A stretch of 21,598 bases of DNA from JBBDIO01 sp040880365 (GCA_040880365.1 JBBDIO010000178.1:1-21598); one strand, 5' to 3'; positions 1 through 10,166 are shown, numbered from the stretch's first letter. Program-made: numbers and translations. The notes: generated by a model from the sequence alone, not told the origin.

Positions 1-233
1 TCACTCGGCGCAAAATCACCGGCTGCCACCTCATCCCGTACCTCATCCAGCACACTATCCAGCAGCGCGCGGTATTCTGCCACAGGCAGAGTCGATTCGC
101 CCGCAGGTGACGTGGGTGCAGTCTGGGCCCAAGTCCCGTGGCGCACATCGCCACCCAGTACCAGAAGCCACAACACCATGCACACGCCTGCGACCACTCC
201 GACCCGTTGCCGGATGCGCATCCGACTGTCCAT
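1..233 (-). CDS. Exported or membrane-anchored protein, N-terminal fragment
   Basis: The first 77 codons of a gene that runs off the left edge of the window. The ATG (233-231) overlaps the TGA of the upstream membrane-protein gene as TGATG, so the two are probably translationally coupled. The N-terminus is basic (MDSRMRIRQR) and is followed by a hydrophobic stretch (about residues 11-27, VGVVAGVCMVLWLLVLGG), which reads as a signal peptide or anchor. A Thr/Pro/Ser-rich linker and an acidic helical segment (about residues 48-72) come next. In Chloroflexota and Actinobacteria, GPDPase-type membrane proteins often precede DUF4129-type proteins, so this may be one. That is inference from context only; no catalytic motif is visible in the part seen. 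Confidence 0.7.
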   Translation of the reverse strand, partial: MDSRMRIRQRVGVVAGVCMVLWLLVLGGDVRHGTWAQTAPTSPAGESTLPVAEYRALLDSVLDEVRDEVAAGDFAPS

Positions 234-1441
234 CACACACCCGCAGCGGGGCGCGCCGCGCCCACTTCCTGCTCCAACTGGTCAATCCGCCGCGCCACAT
301 CATAAGATTCACGCCGCACGCGCAGATCGTAGTAGAGCAATACCAGACCGATGGCATAGAGCGGCTGCCACACGATATTGAAAAGCGATCCCAGCGCGGT
401 AGAAAGACCGAGCGAAACATTGACAGGGATGGGGAGAATCAGCAGAATCTGCTGGATTACAGCCAGGGGAATGCTCACGACCAGGCTGCTCAGCACAAAG
501 AGCAAAAACAGATAGAGCACCGTGCGCATGGTGCTGCCCTTGCTGAGCTGCCACGAACGGCGCAAGGCGGCAACCGGCCCCAACCCTTCGTTAACCAGGG
601 CGGGCACGGCCACAATCCAGCGCGCCGAAAGATAGAGAACAGGCAGGCCCATGAGCGCCAGCAAAAAGAGATAGCCACAGATAAACAGGATCACCAACCC
701 CACCGCGGCCAACGGCCCGCCCACTTCCGAATCCTGGAACAGGAACATGGCCGCCCCGCCGACTGCCAATCCCACCAGCATGACCAGCAGAATCACAACC
801 ACTGCCACCACCATGACCACGGCAATCAGCGCGCTGAACTGCACGATATAGAGCAGCACCACATGCCAGAGACGAGGCAAGGCGCGGCGCAGGCCCTCGA
901 CCACGGTCAGTGTCTCCCCTTCGTAAAAACGCAGCCCGTGAACGCTTACCGCCAGATTCACCATGCCGCTTACCAGCCCGCTCAGGATGGCAACGAAGAA
1001 TATCACCCCGCCATAGCCTGCCAGCGCGCCAAAGGCAGGCCCTGGGTCCGTGCTGGCCGAGGTCGCCATATTCTGCACAAAATCCATATAGCCCACCATA
1101 AACTGCCCCATCATGGTGCCGCTGATCAACGCCAGCGGTACCATGAGCACGGCGGCGGTCAATACCAGCACGCCAAAGCGCGCGCGATAGAGCCGAAAAA
1201 TGCGATCCAGCAGGTCCCCAATACTCATCGGCCCGGTGATGGCCGGCCCGGCCCAGGCCGCCGCAGGTGCAGGGACAGTCGGAGCAGACGTCGTTGCATC
1301 AGACGCTGGCGAATCCAACGTTTGAGAGTTCTGTGGGCTGGGATCGGGTGGCAGTGAATCGGGCGTGTCGCGAAGGTCCAAGGGCTTGCTCTCCTCACTT
1401 GCGGTGCTGGCTTGCGGTGCTGGGTGCATATAGACTGGCAT
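233..1441 (-). CDS. Multi-pass membrane protein, GPDPase membrane-domain-like
   Basis: 402 aa. The first 70 residues are Pro/Ser/Thr-rich and disordered. The conserved part begins at the second-domain signature MSIGDLLDRIFRLYRARFG (residues 72-90), typical of proteins with the glycerophosphoryl diester phosphodiesterase membrane domain. About six to seven hydrophobic segments follow between residues 90 and 370, ending in a charged cytoplasmic tail (YYDLRVRRESYDVARRIDQLEQE). No catalytic phosphodiesterase motif is present, so a role as membrane scaffold or transporter-like partner is likelier than an enzyme; the function is unknown. The start is uncertain: ATG 1441 is given, ATG 1429 is equally possible, and neither has a good Shine-Dalgarno. 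The minus frame is preferred over long opposite-strand frames because only it gives coherent membrane helices. Confidence 0.85.
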   Translation of the reverse strand: MPVYMHPAPQASTASEESKPLDLRDTPDSLPPDPSPQNSQTLDSPASDATTSAPTVPAPAAAWAGPAITGPMSIGDLLDRIFRLYRARFGVLVLTAAVLMVPLALISGTMMGQFMVGYMDFVQNMATSASTDPGPAFGALAGYGGVIFFVAILSGLVSGMVNLAVSVHGLRFYEGETLTVVEGLRRALPRLWHVVLLYIVQFSALIAVVMVVAVVVILLVMLVGLAVGGAAMFLFQDSEVGGPLAAVGLVILFICGYLFLLALMGLPVLYLSARWIVAVPALVNEGLGPVAALRRSWQLSKGSTMRTVLYLFLLFVLSSLVVSIPLAVIQQILLILPIPVNVSLGLSTALGSLFNIVWQPLYAIGLVLLYYDLRVRRESYDVARRIDQLEQEVGAARPAAGV

Positions 1442-1452
1442 CTGGTCAAAAA

Positions 1453-1466
1453 CAAACGCGCGTTTG
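1453..1466. promoter_or_regulatory. 14-bp perfect palindrome, possible operator
   Basis: CAAACGCGCGTTTG is a perfect 14-bp palindrome between the predicted -10 box (1477-1482) and the start codon at 1441. It lies at or just after the expected transcription start, a usual place for a repressor site. No regulator gene sits beside it, so an operator role is inference. Confidence 0.4.
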
Positions 1467-1476
1467 CTCTGTCGCG

Positions 1477-1506
1477 ATTATAGTGCATAGCCAAAGTCGC
1501 GGCCAA
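1477..1506 (-). promoter_or_regulatory. Sigma-70-type promoter of the membrane-protein operon
   Basis: On the minus strand a -35 TTGGCC (1506-1501) is followed by an 18-nt spacer and a perfect -10 TATAAT (1482-1477). It would give a leader of about 30 nt before the ATG at 1441. Confidence 0.6.
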
Positions 1507-1554
1507 TGCCCGGCTTCGCCACCTTGCGCAGTATGCGTTTGCGCCAACCCGCGA

Positions 1555-1584
1555 AGAGACCGGCAGCTTTCGCCGCCGGTCTCT
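1555..1584. other. 10-bp hairpin in the 1442-1711 spacer
   Basis: AGAGACCGGC (1555-1564) and GCCGGTCTCT (1575-1584) form a perfect 10-bp stem with a 10-nt loop. It lies about 130 nt downstream of the fasciclin stop codon and could end that transcript. Neither side has a T run, so it is either a weak terminator or another structured element. Confidence 0.35.
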
Positions 1585-1711
1585 CCAACCAAACCTTAGC
1601 GGAGGAAGGAGTATTGACTATTCAGATACTTCGCGGGGATACCTGTCCAGGGACAGTTCCCTATGTGGTTTGCCTATGACTCGACAATTTTGACTTGACA
1701 ATTCAGATTGT

Positions 1712-2314
1712 CTACTCCGTCGCGGGCAGGATGACCGCATCAATCACATGAATCACACCGTTGCTGGCGACAATGTCGGTAGCAACGATATGGGCCTCGT
1801 TAATCATCACCATCTCACCATCGATGCTAAAGGCAACCATGCCACCCTGCAAGGTTTCCGCTTCCAGACCGTCGCTCACGTCCCCGGCCATCACGGCACC
1901 CGGCACCACATGATAGAGCAGAATCTGGGTCAGGTCACCGGTCGGGTCTTCCAGCAGGGTTTCTACCGTGCCTTCGGGCAGGGCGGCAAACGCATCGTCG
2001 GTGGGGGCAAAGACGGTGAACGGACCTTCACCCTTCAGCGCATCGACCAGACCCGCCGCGCTCACGGCGGCGACCAGTGTTTCAAAGTCGCCCGCAGCAA
2101 TGGCCGTATCGACGATGTCCATGCTTTCTGCTGCGGCCTCATCATCCGCCATTTCATCATCGGCCATTTCGTCATCGGCCATATCATCGGCGGCTTCTTC
2201 CGCAGGGGCTTCGGTTGCAGCAGGGGCAGCAGGCGCCGCATCCGGCGTTGCGACACAGGCCGCCAGCGCCAACGATGCGACCAGCATCCAGGCAATAAAC
2301 GATAACCGTTTCAT
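1712..2314 (-). CDS. Fasciclin (FAS1) domain lipoprotein
   Basis: 200 aa with the start at ATG 2314, set by AAGGAG nine nt upstream; an in-frame ATG at 2341 lacks this. The N-terminus is a lipoprotein signal (MKRLSFIAWMLVASLALAAC) with the lipobox at Cys20, so the protein is probably anchored on the outer face of the cytoplasmic membrane. An Ala/Pro/Glu-rich linker with DDEMA repeats leads to one complete FAS1 domain (about residues 65-200). Its two conserved boxes are visible: H1 (GPFTVFAPTDDAFAALP) and the YHVVPG stretch with the C-terminal NGVIHVIDAVILP strand. FAS1 domains serve adhesion or matrix contact; the partner is unknown. The gene appears monocistronic and no clear promoter was found. 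Confidence 0.95.
   Translation of the reverse strand: MKRLSFIAWMLVASLALAACVATPDAAPAAPAATEAPAEEAADDMADDEMADDEMADDEAAAESMDIVDTAIAAGDFETLVAAVSAAGLVDALKGEGPFTVFAPTDDAFAALPEGTVETLLEDPTGDLTQILLYHVVPGAVMAGDVSDGLEAETLQGGMVAFSIDGEMVMINEAHIVATDIVASNGVIHVIDAVILPATE
2132..2190 (-). repeat. Short in-gene repeat coding for DDEMA units
   Basis: The fasciclin lipoprotein linker encodes about four near-identical acidic five-residue units (ADDMADDEMADDEMADDEA) in DNA with a 15-bp period. Such arrays can change length by slippage without losing frame. Confidence 0.6.
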
Positions 2315-2644
2315 ATGATGTTTCTCCTTTGCAATTTGCATTGCGTGTTCGTTGTGTGGATTTGTTGTCGATCAGATGCAAAAACAGATGCAAAAATCGC
2401 TCGACTGATTGCGCAATTCATTGTCAAGCTATGTACGAAATATATACAAATCCAAACAAGGGCCGTAAGTCCACTCCCATTCTCAGCAAATTTTCATAAA
2501 CTGGCTCACGTAGCCCAGAAAACCCGCGCACAGATGCGCCCGCCCTTTGCCGCTGCCTATGGTAAAATTCACAGATAAAACTCAGGCGCGCACGCTGCCG
2601 TCTGCAATCTGCGATAATGAACAGTTCACTATTGGAAATTCTGT
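2315..2644. other. Divergent spacer between fasciclin gene and 2645 gene
   Basis: No gene was seen in these 330 nt. The spacer holds the RBS of the fasciclin gene, a perfect 12-bp tandem duplication (CAGATGCAAAAA, 2373-2384 and 2385-2396), a 10-bp palindrome ATTGCGCAAT (2408-2417) and two plus-strand promoter candidates. The first is TTGTCA (2421-2426), 16 nt, TATACA (2443-2448); the second is an extended -10 at 2560-2568. Confidence 0.6.
2560..2568 (+). promoter_or_regulatory. Extended -10 promoter candidate for the 2645-5613 operon
   Basis: TGGTAAAAT (TGN plus -10 TAAAAT) lies about 75 nt before the GTG at 2645, without a clear -35. The same TGG-before-minus-10 pattern occurs at three other candidate promoters in this window. 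Confidence 0.4.
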
Positions 2645-3445
2645 GTGACCGAACTATTGGATTCTTTGTCAGAGTGGCTCGATCTAGAACAACTGCCCAG
2701 CGCCGACCGCCTGTTCGCAGCGATGGACCCGGTCGCCTGGACGCTGGCAGGGCTGCTGGTCGGCGCGGTTATTCTCGGCATCTTTTTCAGCCTCAGCACA
2801 CGCCGCACCTTCAGCCTGCCCGAATCGGAAGAAGCCGGCCCCGGTGTGCTTTTGGCACAGCTCAAGCAAGACCCCACCACCCTTTCGCCGGTGGCAATTC
2901 TCAGCCGCCTGGGTGCCGAAGCCACGCTGGAACTGCTGGAATATGGCGATCAGATTCAGAGCGCAGAATGGCGTTATGGGTGGAACAGCGTACGCGAAGA
3001 ACTCCTGCGCCTGATGGGCCGGCAAGATGCCTTTGGGCCGACCTATGCCCTGGCCCGCTATGGGCGCAGCGCCGATGCGCAGGAACCCGACACAATTCGG
3101 ATTCGGCGCACCGTGCTGATTCACAAGCTGGGCCTGCGCCGCCGTTTGGACCCCAACCCCGATGGCACCCCGGCCCAGCTGCGCATTCGCTGCCATTCTG
3201 CCGAGATCACAGGCGATCTGGGCTTCGAGGGCGAAACCTTCTGGCTCATGCCCGACGAGCCGGCCCCTACCACCGAAGGGCCGCTCATCGAAATGGAGCC
3301 GGTGGAATTTCGCACCGTACAGGATGCCCAATTGCATTTACACATTCGCCGCACGCCCACCGTCGGGGGCGGATTCCGCATCGAGCTGAAAAAACGGCGC
3401 AAGATGTGGGTCGTGGTGAATGAAGAAATTGAGTGGGTGAGTTGA
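2645..3445 (+). CDS. Single-pass membrane protein of unknown function
   Basis: 266 aa, not assigned to a family. The GTG at 2645 is the only in-frame start after the stop at 2618; upstream GGAA is a weak Shine-Dalgarno. Residues 1-30 are amphipathic and acidic. One clear membrane segment spans about 31-50 (AWTLAGLLVGAVILGIFFSL) and is followed by basic STRR, which places the rest in the cytoplasm. An alpha-helical part with a HEAT-like look (about 70-135) precedes a beta-rich C-terminal half (about 150-266) ending in basic strands (FRIELKKRRKMWVVVNEE). Its stop lies 5 nt before the ATG of the next gene, a membrane regulator, or overlaps it if that gene starts at GTG 3433. The two are surely co-transcribed, and a role in the same signalling unit is inferred. 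Confidence 0.85.
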   Translation: MTELLDSLSEWLDLEQLPSADRLFAAMDPVAWTLAGLLVGAVILGIFFSLSTRRTFSLPESEEAGPGVLLAQLKQDPTTLSPVAILSRLGAEATLELLEYGDQIQSAEWRYGWNSVREELLRLMGRQDAFGPTYALARYGRSADAQEPDTIRIRRTVLIHKLGLRRRLDPNPDGTPAQLRIRCHSAEITGDLGFEGETFWLMPDEPAPTTEGPLIEMEPVEFRTVQDAQLHLHIRRTPTVGGGFRIELKKRRKMWVVVNEEIEWVS

Positions 3446-3450
3446 ACCAA

Positions 3451-5613
3451 ATGTTTGCACAAATCATGGACTTCTTGCCGAGTTTGAGCTATCTGCTCCA
3501 ATTCCTCAACGTTGCGCTGGCGTCGATCCTCACGATTCTGGCCTTTTCCCTATTGGCCTATACCCTCACCTACAACTTTCGAGATAGCGTGGCCCGCCGC
3601 TTTGCCTTGCTGCTGCTGTGCGTGATGATCACCTATGCCAGCGATGTGGCGCTGGCGCGTGTGCTCAGCGCCGAATCGGCCAATCGTTGGCTGCGGCTGC
3701 AATGGGTGGGCATTGCGTTTTTGCCCGCGGCCTACTATCTGTTTTCGCTCTCGGTCCTGCGCGCCACCAACTACCGCGTCAAACGCAAACGCTATATTGG
3801 CTTTGCCGCGGCGGCTCTATCGGTCATCAGCGCGCTGGGCGCGCTCTTCGACCTGGGGCTGCTGGGTTCGGTCCACTATACGCCGCCCTTCAGCTATCTC
3901 GAATCTGGTCCCTATTTCTGGTTTTTTGCACTTTTCTATACGGCAGGCACGGCGCTGGCTTTTGCCAACATCTGGCGGGCACGCGAACGCTGTCTCACCG
4001 ATACCTCGCGCCAACGGATGACCTATCTACTGGCCGCGCTGGCCGCGCCCGCCATCGGCATATTCCCCTATCTGGTAGGCGCAATCAGTCTGGCGATGTC
4101 CGAACTTCCGGTGTTGATTCTCACAATTTTCGGCAATATCGTCGTCGCTATGGCCCTGGTGGTGATGAGCTATTCGGTGGCCTACTTTGGCGTGCTCACC
4201 CCCGACCGCGTGGTGCGCTATCGCCTGATCCGCTTTTTCGTGCGTGGCCCGGTGGTCGCCATTCTGGTGATCCTCGCCATTCTCACTCTCCCCCGCGTCG
4301 AACAGCTCATCGGGCTGCCGCGTGATATGGTGCTTTTCACCGTGATCACGGGCGTCATCGTGTTGAGCCAATTGCTACTGAGCGTAACGAAAAGCATTGT
4401 AGATCGTCTTGTATATCGAGAAGACCGTGAAGAAATCGCGTGGCTGCGCGAACTCGACCGCCGGCTTCTGGCGACAAGTGATCTCCGCCAATTTCTGGAA
4501 CACAATCTGGTAGCCCTGTGCGAGCTGCTGCGCGTGCCATCGGGTTTTATCGCCATCATCACCGGGCCGGATCTTATGCTGGAAGTGATGATTGGCCCCG
4601 AATCCACCTATCGTGAAATTGTGGCGGTAGAGGATTGGAACGAAGCGCTGGCCCAGGCCATCCACAGCGAGCAGACTGCCCGTCAGTGGGATCGTCCGGT
4701 TTCGCACGCGGGCTATTGGGTCTGGCCTTTGCTCTATAACGGCGACGAAACCACCCCGGCCCAGACATTGGGTATTCTGGGCATCCGCGCCCGCACCGAA
4801 ACGCCAATCCTCAACCAGGATGAAGTGGAAGTGCTGGATCGGATTTTGGAAAATGTGGCCCGGGCCTTGATGGATCGCCAGCTCCAGCAGAATGTGTTTG
4901 TAGCGTTGCGGGGCATCATTCCCGATATCGAACGCATTCAGCAGATGCGCTATGCGGCCCTTCCCTATCAGGCTGCGGACAGCGAATTGACGCCGGCCAG
5001 CGCGATTCTCAACCCCAGCCCCATCCACAGCCCGGAATTTGAAGCATGGGTCAAGGATGCGCTGAGTCATTATTGGGGTGGGCCACGCTTAACCCAGAGT
5101 CCGCTGGTGCAATTGCGGGTGGTGGTCGATGCGCTGCATCAGGCCGACGGCAACCCCACCAAAGCGTTACGCCTGGTCTTGGGACAGGCCATCGCCAATC
5201 TGCGCCCCGATGGCAAACAGAATCTGAGTGCGCCCGAGTGGCTGCTCTATAACATTCTGGAAATGCGCTTTATCAAGGGGCTGAAGGTGCGCGAAATTGC
5301 CGACCAGCTCGCCATCAGCGAAAGCGACCTCTATCGCAAACAGCGCGTTGCCATCGGCCAGGTGGCCCGGGTCCTTTCAGAGATGGAACAGAACAACGGG
5401 CACGAGAACAACGGGGAGGAGGACGGCAATGGGGAGGACACTGGCGCGCAGGACGCAAACGCATCCAGCCGCGACAGAGAACCCGCCGAACGCCCGGATG
5501 CTGAGCAAAAGAGTCTCAGAACACAAGCACCACCAGGCCTTTCATCACCCGCCGACCGCGACGCCGCCCACCCCCAGGCCGACGTTTCACGGTTGCAGAG
5601 CAGGCAATCCTAA
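3451..5613 (+). CDS. Membrane-bound regulator: 7TM-sensor-like N-terminus, GAF-like region, C-terminal HTH
   Basis: 720 aa from ATG 3451 (GAG nine nt upstream); GTG 3433, which overlaps the preceding gene, is an alternative. Residues about 15-312 hold roughly nine membrane helices and resemble the 7TM sensor domain of histidine kinases (NRWLRLQWVGIAFLPAAYY at 78-96). Residues about 335-475 look like a GAF domain. There is no HisKA or HATPase domain: no phospho-acceptor His box and no N/G boxes. Instead, residues about 530-645 form a helical domain that ends in a sigma-region-4/LuxR-like helix-turn-helix (LKVREIADQLAISESDLYRK, 611-630). The last 75 residues are a charged disordered tail. This suggests a one-component transcription factor held in the membrane that reads a membrane or small-molecule signal. 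Targets are unknown. Confidence 0.85.
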   Translation: MFAQIMDFLPSLSYLLQFLNVALASILTILAFSLLAYTLTYNFRDSVARRFALLLLCVMITYASDVALARVLSAESANRWLRLQWVGIAFLPAAYYLFSLSVLRATNYRVKRKRYIGFAAAALSVISALGALFDLGLLGSVHYTPPFSYLESGPYFWFFALFYTAGTALAFANIWRARERCLTDTSRQRMTYLLAALAAPAIGIFPYLVGAISLAMSELPVLILTIFGNIVVAMALVVMSYSVAYFGVLTPDRVVRYRLIRFFVRGPVVAILVILAILTLPRVEQLIGLPRDMVLFTVITGVIVLSQLLLSVTKSIVDRLVYREDREEIAWLRELDRRLLATSDLRQFLEHNLVALCELLRVPSGFIAIITGPDLMLEVMIGPESTYREIVAVEDWNEALAQAIHSEQTARQWDRPVSHAGYWVWPLLYNGDETTPAQTLGILGIRARTETPILNQDEVEVLDRILENVARALMDRQLQQNVFVALRGIIPDIERIQQMRYAALPYQAADSELTPASAILNPSPIHSPEFEAWVKDALSHYWGGPRLTQSPLVQLRVVVDALHQADGNPTKALRLVLGQAIANLRPDGKQNLSAPEWLLYNILEMRFIKGLKVREIADQLAISESDLYRKQRVAIGQVARVLSEMEQNNGHENNGEEDGNGEDTGAQDANASSRDREPAERPDAEQKSLRTQAPPGLSSPADRDAAHPQADVSRLQSRQS

Positions 5614-5667
5614 ACCGCATTCGGTACTGTCCCGGCAATGGCTGGGGCGATATACTGAACGGCAAGG

Positions 5668-5706
5668 AAAATCCCGCCGGGTGACAAGGCCCGCCGGGAT
5701 TTTTTA
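5668..5706 (+). terminator. Intrinsic terminator after the membrane regulator gene
   Basis: AAAATCCCGCCGGG (5668-5681) pairs with CCCGCCGGGATTTT (5690-5703) with one internal mismatch and an 8-nt loop, and runs into a T6 tract. It separates the regulator operon from ftsK. A TATACT at 5651-5656 just before it, with no -35, leaves a small chance that it acts as an attenuator for ftsK. Confidence 0.8.
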
Positions 5707-5733
5707 ATTGGAAAGATGGGTGAGGATACCAAC

Positions 5734-8028
5734 ATGGCAAAAACTGAATTGCGCACACCGGGTTTTTCCAACTTTGTGCAGGATATACAAGAAAATTTTT
5801 CCGAAGAATTTTTAGGCTTCGGCTTTCTCATCGCGGGCGGTCTGGTCGCGCTCAATCTGCGGCTGGCCGAGGGTTTGCCCTGGATTGTGCAGATGACCGG
5901 CTGGACGGCGCCGCTGATCGCGCTGTTGTTGCTGGCAGTGGGCTGTGTGCTCATCTTCGGGCGGCGCGCCGGCTATTGGAGCGCCGAAGCTCTGGTGGGG
6001 GCCGAAATCCTGATCCTCAGCTTGCAGGCCGGCACATTCATCGGGCAAAACAGCATGTTTGAATGGTCCATCCGCCCCACCGGCGAATATGGCGGGCTGA
6101 TGGGCTGGGGTCTGGGCGGCATTTTGGTCGCCGGTTTTGGGCAGACCGTCGCCGGCGCGCTGGTGCTGGGCATGGGGCTGCTGGGCACCACGCTGCTATT
6201 GCGCTATACGCCCCTGGTCTATCTCGCCGCCTATGTGGGTCAACTGCTGCCCATCGGCTGGAGCTATATCCAGTGGGGTTGGCGGCGGCTGGTGGGTCGC
6301 CCGCTGATCCGCCACCGGCGGCGGCTGGTGCTGCCTGCATTGCCCTCGCTACCCGGCTTCGCGCCTGCCAAACCACCCACAAGCCAGAATTTCGTCGCAC
6401 CCACCGCCGACGATGCAGAGAATGAAGACAGCGCGCAACCCATCTATGGCGATCCGGGGTTGGCGCACTTGTTAAAGACTCCCAAACCCAAACCCGGCAC
6501 GGCGGCACCGGCGCGCACCAAGAAGCTGCGGGCGGTCAAACGCTCTTCCGCCCTGCCGCCCATCGACATTCTCACCAGTGATACCGGCGTCTATGGTGCA
6601 CGCGACCTGCGCATCATGGAACAGGCCATCGAACAGACGCTGGCAGATTTCAACGTGCCGGTGCGGGTCGTGCATGTGGAAAGTGGGCCGACTGTCACCC
6701 AATTTGGAGTAGAACCGCTCTATCTGGAAACGTCGGGCCAGCGGCGCAAGGTGCGCGTTAATCGCATTGTGAGTCTGGCCGAAGATCTGGCGCTGGCACT
6801 GGCCGCACCGGCCATCCGCATCGAAGCGCCTGTGCCGGGACGCCCCTATGTGGGCATCGAAGTGCCCAATACCGACAAGTCGCTGGTTGCCCTGCGCGGG
6901 ATTCTGGAAAGCGCCGAAATGCGCCAGAGCAACGGCAAGCTCATGCTGGGGCTGGGACGCAACACCGCGGGCGCGCCGGTTACGCTCGATCTCGCCCGCG
7001 CCCCCCACTTGCTGATTGCCGGATCCACCGGTTCGGGCAAGTCGGTCTGCATCAACACCATCATCACCAGCCTGCTCATGCAGCATGGCCCCGAAGCCCT
7101 GCGCTTCGTCATGGTCGATCCCAAAATGGTGGAATTGCCCGGCTACAACGGCATCCCCCATCTCGAAGGCAAGGTCATCACCGATGTGGAGCAGGTGATG
7201 GGCGCGCTGACCTGGTTGCTGTTGCAGATGGACGACCGCTACCAGTCCTTTCGCGAGGTGGGCGTGCGCAATATCGAATCTTATAATGAATTGGCGCAGC
7301 AAACGCGCGGCAAAGGCCCCAACGACGAAGCCCTGGAGCCGCTGCCCTATATCGTGCTCATTATCGACGAACTAGCCGATCTCATGATGACCGCGGCCGA
7401 CGACATCGAACGGCAGATCTGCCGCCTGGCGCAGATGGCGCGTGCCACCGGCATTCACCTGATTCTGGCGACGCAACGCCCCTCTACCGATGTAGTCACC
7501 GGGCTGATCAAAGCCAACTTCCCCTCGCGCATCTCCTTTGCAGTCTCCAGCCAGATCGATAGCCGGGTCATTCTCGATGAACCGGGCGCAGAGCGGCTGC
7601 TGGGGCAGGGCGATATGTTGCTCATGCATCCGGGCACTTCCAAGTTGCACCGTGTGCAGGGTTGCTTTGTGGCCGATGACGAGATCAACCAGATCACCGA
7701 ATTCTGGAAGCTGCGCCAGGAGCCGGGCGAACCACAATCTCGGGTCGCCCCGTGGAATGGCCTCATGGATCGCATGGACGAAGAGGACGAGATGATCCTC
7801 GACGCCATTGACCTGCTGCGAGGAATGCGCACATGCAGCACCAGCATGTTACAGCGCAAGTTGCGCGTGGGCTATCCCAAAGCGGCCCGGCTCATGGAAC
7901 AGCTGGAAGCCCAGGGCGTGGTCGGGCCGGATATGGGCGGGGGCCAGGGGCGCGCGGTGATCCTCAAAAAGCAGGATTCCGACGGGGGCGAAGATCTGGA
8001 CGAAGAAGTCGCCGAAGAATATCTCTAA
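5734..8028 (+). CDS. ftsK: DNA translocase FtsK/SpoIIIE
   Basis: 764 aa. ATG 5734 is chosen because GAGG lies eight nt upstream; ATG 5716 in the same frame has poor spacing. About four membrane helices (residues 25-165) anchor the protein at the septum, followed by a short basic/Pro-rich linker (about 185-285), much shorter than in E. coli. The motor follows: an alpha domain, then the RecA-like beta domain with Walker A GSTGSGKS (430-437) and Walker B IVLIIDEL (540-547). The C-terminal gamma winged helix (about 690-745, DLLRGMRTCSTSMLQRKLRV) would read polarity sequences on the chromosome. It pumps DNA out of the closing septum and helps resolve chromosome dimers. All motor motifs look intact. 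The upstream terminator and the convergent downstream gene make it a single-gene unit. Confidence 0.97.
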   Translation: MAKTELRTPGFSNFVQDIQENFSEEFLGFGFLIAGGLVALNLRLAEGLPWIVQMTGWTAPLIALLLLAVGCVLIFGRRAGYWSAEALVGAEILILSLQAGTFIGQNSMFEWSIRPTGEYGGLMGWGLGGILVAGFGQTVAGALVLGMGLLGTTLLLRYTPLVYLAAYVGQLLPIGWSYIQWGWRRLVGRPLIRHRRRLVLPALPSLPGFAPAKPPTSQNFVAPTADDAENEDSAQPIYGDPGLAHLLKTPKPKPGTAAPARTKKLRAVKRSSALPPIDILTSDTGVYGARDLRIMEQAIEQTLADFNVPVRVVHVESGPTVTQFGVEPLYLETSGQRRKVRVNRIVSLAEDLALALAAPAIRIEAPVPGRPYVGIEVPNTDKSLVALRGILESAEMRQSNGKLMLGLGRNTAGAPVTLDLARAPHLLIAGSTGSGKSVCINTIITSLLMQHGPEALRFVMVDPKMVELPGYNGIPHLEGKVITDVEQVMGALTWLLLQMDDRYQSFREVGVRNIESYNELAQQTRGKGPNDEALEPLPYIVLIIDELADLMMTAADDIERQICRLAQMARATGIHLILATQRPSTDVVTGLIKANFPSRISFAVSSQIDSRVILDEPGAERLLGQGDMLLMHPGTSKLHRVQGCFVADDEINQITEFWKLRQEPGEPQSRVAPWNGLMDRMDEEDEMILDAIDLLRGMRTCSTSMLQRKLRVGYPKAARLMEQLEAQGVVGPDMGGGQGRAVILKKQDSDGGEDLDEEVAEEYL

Positions 8029-8067
8029 TCTGCGCCAACGCTCGCCAATCTAATAGCTGGGATCAAA

Positions 8068-8097
8068 AGCGGGGATGCGCCAGTGCGCATCCCCGCT
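8068..8097. terminator. Bidirectional terminator between ftsK and ftsH
   Basis: AGCGGGGATGCGC (8068-8080) and GCGCATCCCCGCT (8085-8097) form a perfect 13-bp stem with a 4-nt loop. On the minus strand the stem is followed by TTTTGATC, and on the plus strand by a U-rich stretch a little further on (GTGTTGTGTAAATTTTT). It therefore probably serves both convergent genes. Confidence 0.85.
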
Positions 8098-8132
8098 GTG
8101 TTGTGTAAATTTTTACTGTGTTTATACGGCGT

Positions 8133-9953
<1,821 letters not shown>

Positions 9954-9988
9954 TAATTCCTCCTGATATTCAAAAACTTCTGAAAAAT

Positions 9989-9997
9989 AGTATACCA
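9989..9997 (-). promoter_or_regulatory. Extended -10 promoter of ftsH
   Basis: On the minus strand TGGTATACT (TGN plus -10 TATACT) stands about 40 nt before the GTG start, leaving a short leader that contains AGGAGG. The -35 at 17 nt (TATTCA) is poor, so the extended -10 would carry recognition. Confidence 0.5.
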
Positions 9998-10137
9998 GAA
10001 TGTTAGACTCGTGAATAGTGTTCGCAGATACGTTTGATAATTTCTGTTACAACAGATGTCACGGCAGAGGATGAGTACAGCAGAGGCGTCACAGCGCACA
10101 CTGCACCCCGTCTGCGGCGACAGCCCAAAAGCCCAGA

Positions 10138-10166
10138 CTGACGACAACCGAGACATAGGGTATAAT
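10138..10166 (+). promoter_or_regulatory. Sigma-70-type promoter of the SRPBCC gene
   Basis: A -35 CTGACG (10138-10143) is separated by exactly 17 nt from a perfect -10 TATAAT (10161-10166). Transcription would begin near 10173, giving a leader of about 115 nt before GTG 10289. Confidence 0.75.

Noticed and set aside
107..1357. A 416-codon plus-strand frame over the membrane-protein gene
   Set aside because: It yields a His/Gln-rich sequence with no hydrophobic order, while the minus frame gives clear membrane helices and couples to the next gene by TGATG.
1555..1584. Rho-independent terminator for the fasciclin gene
   Set aside because: The 10-bp stem is good but neither side is followed by a T run, so it is listed only as a hairpin.
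2421..2427. Minus-strand TTGACA (2427-2422) as -35 of the fasciclin gene
   Set aside because: The position 17 nt downstream reads TCGAGC, which is not a -10; no promoter is claimed.
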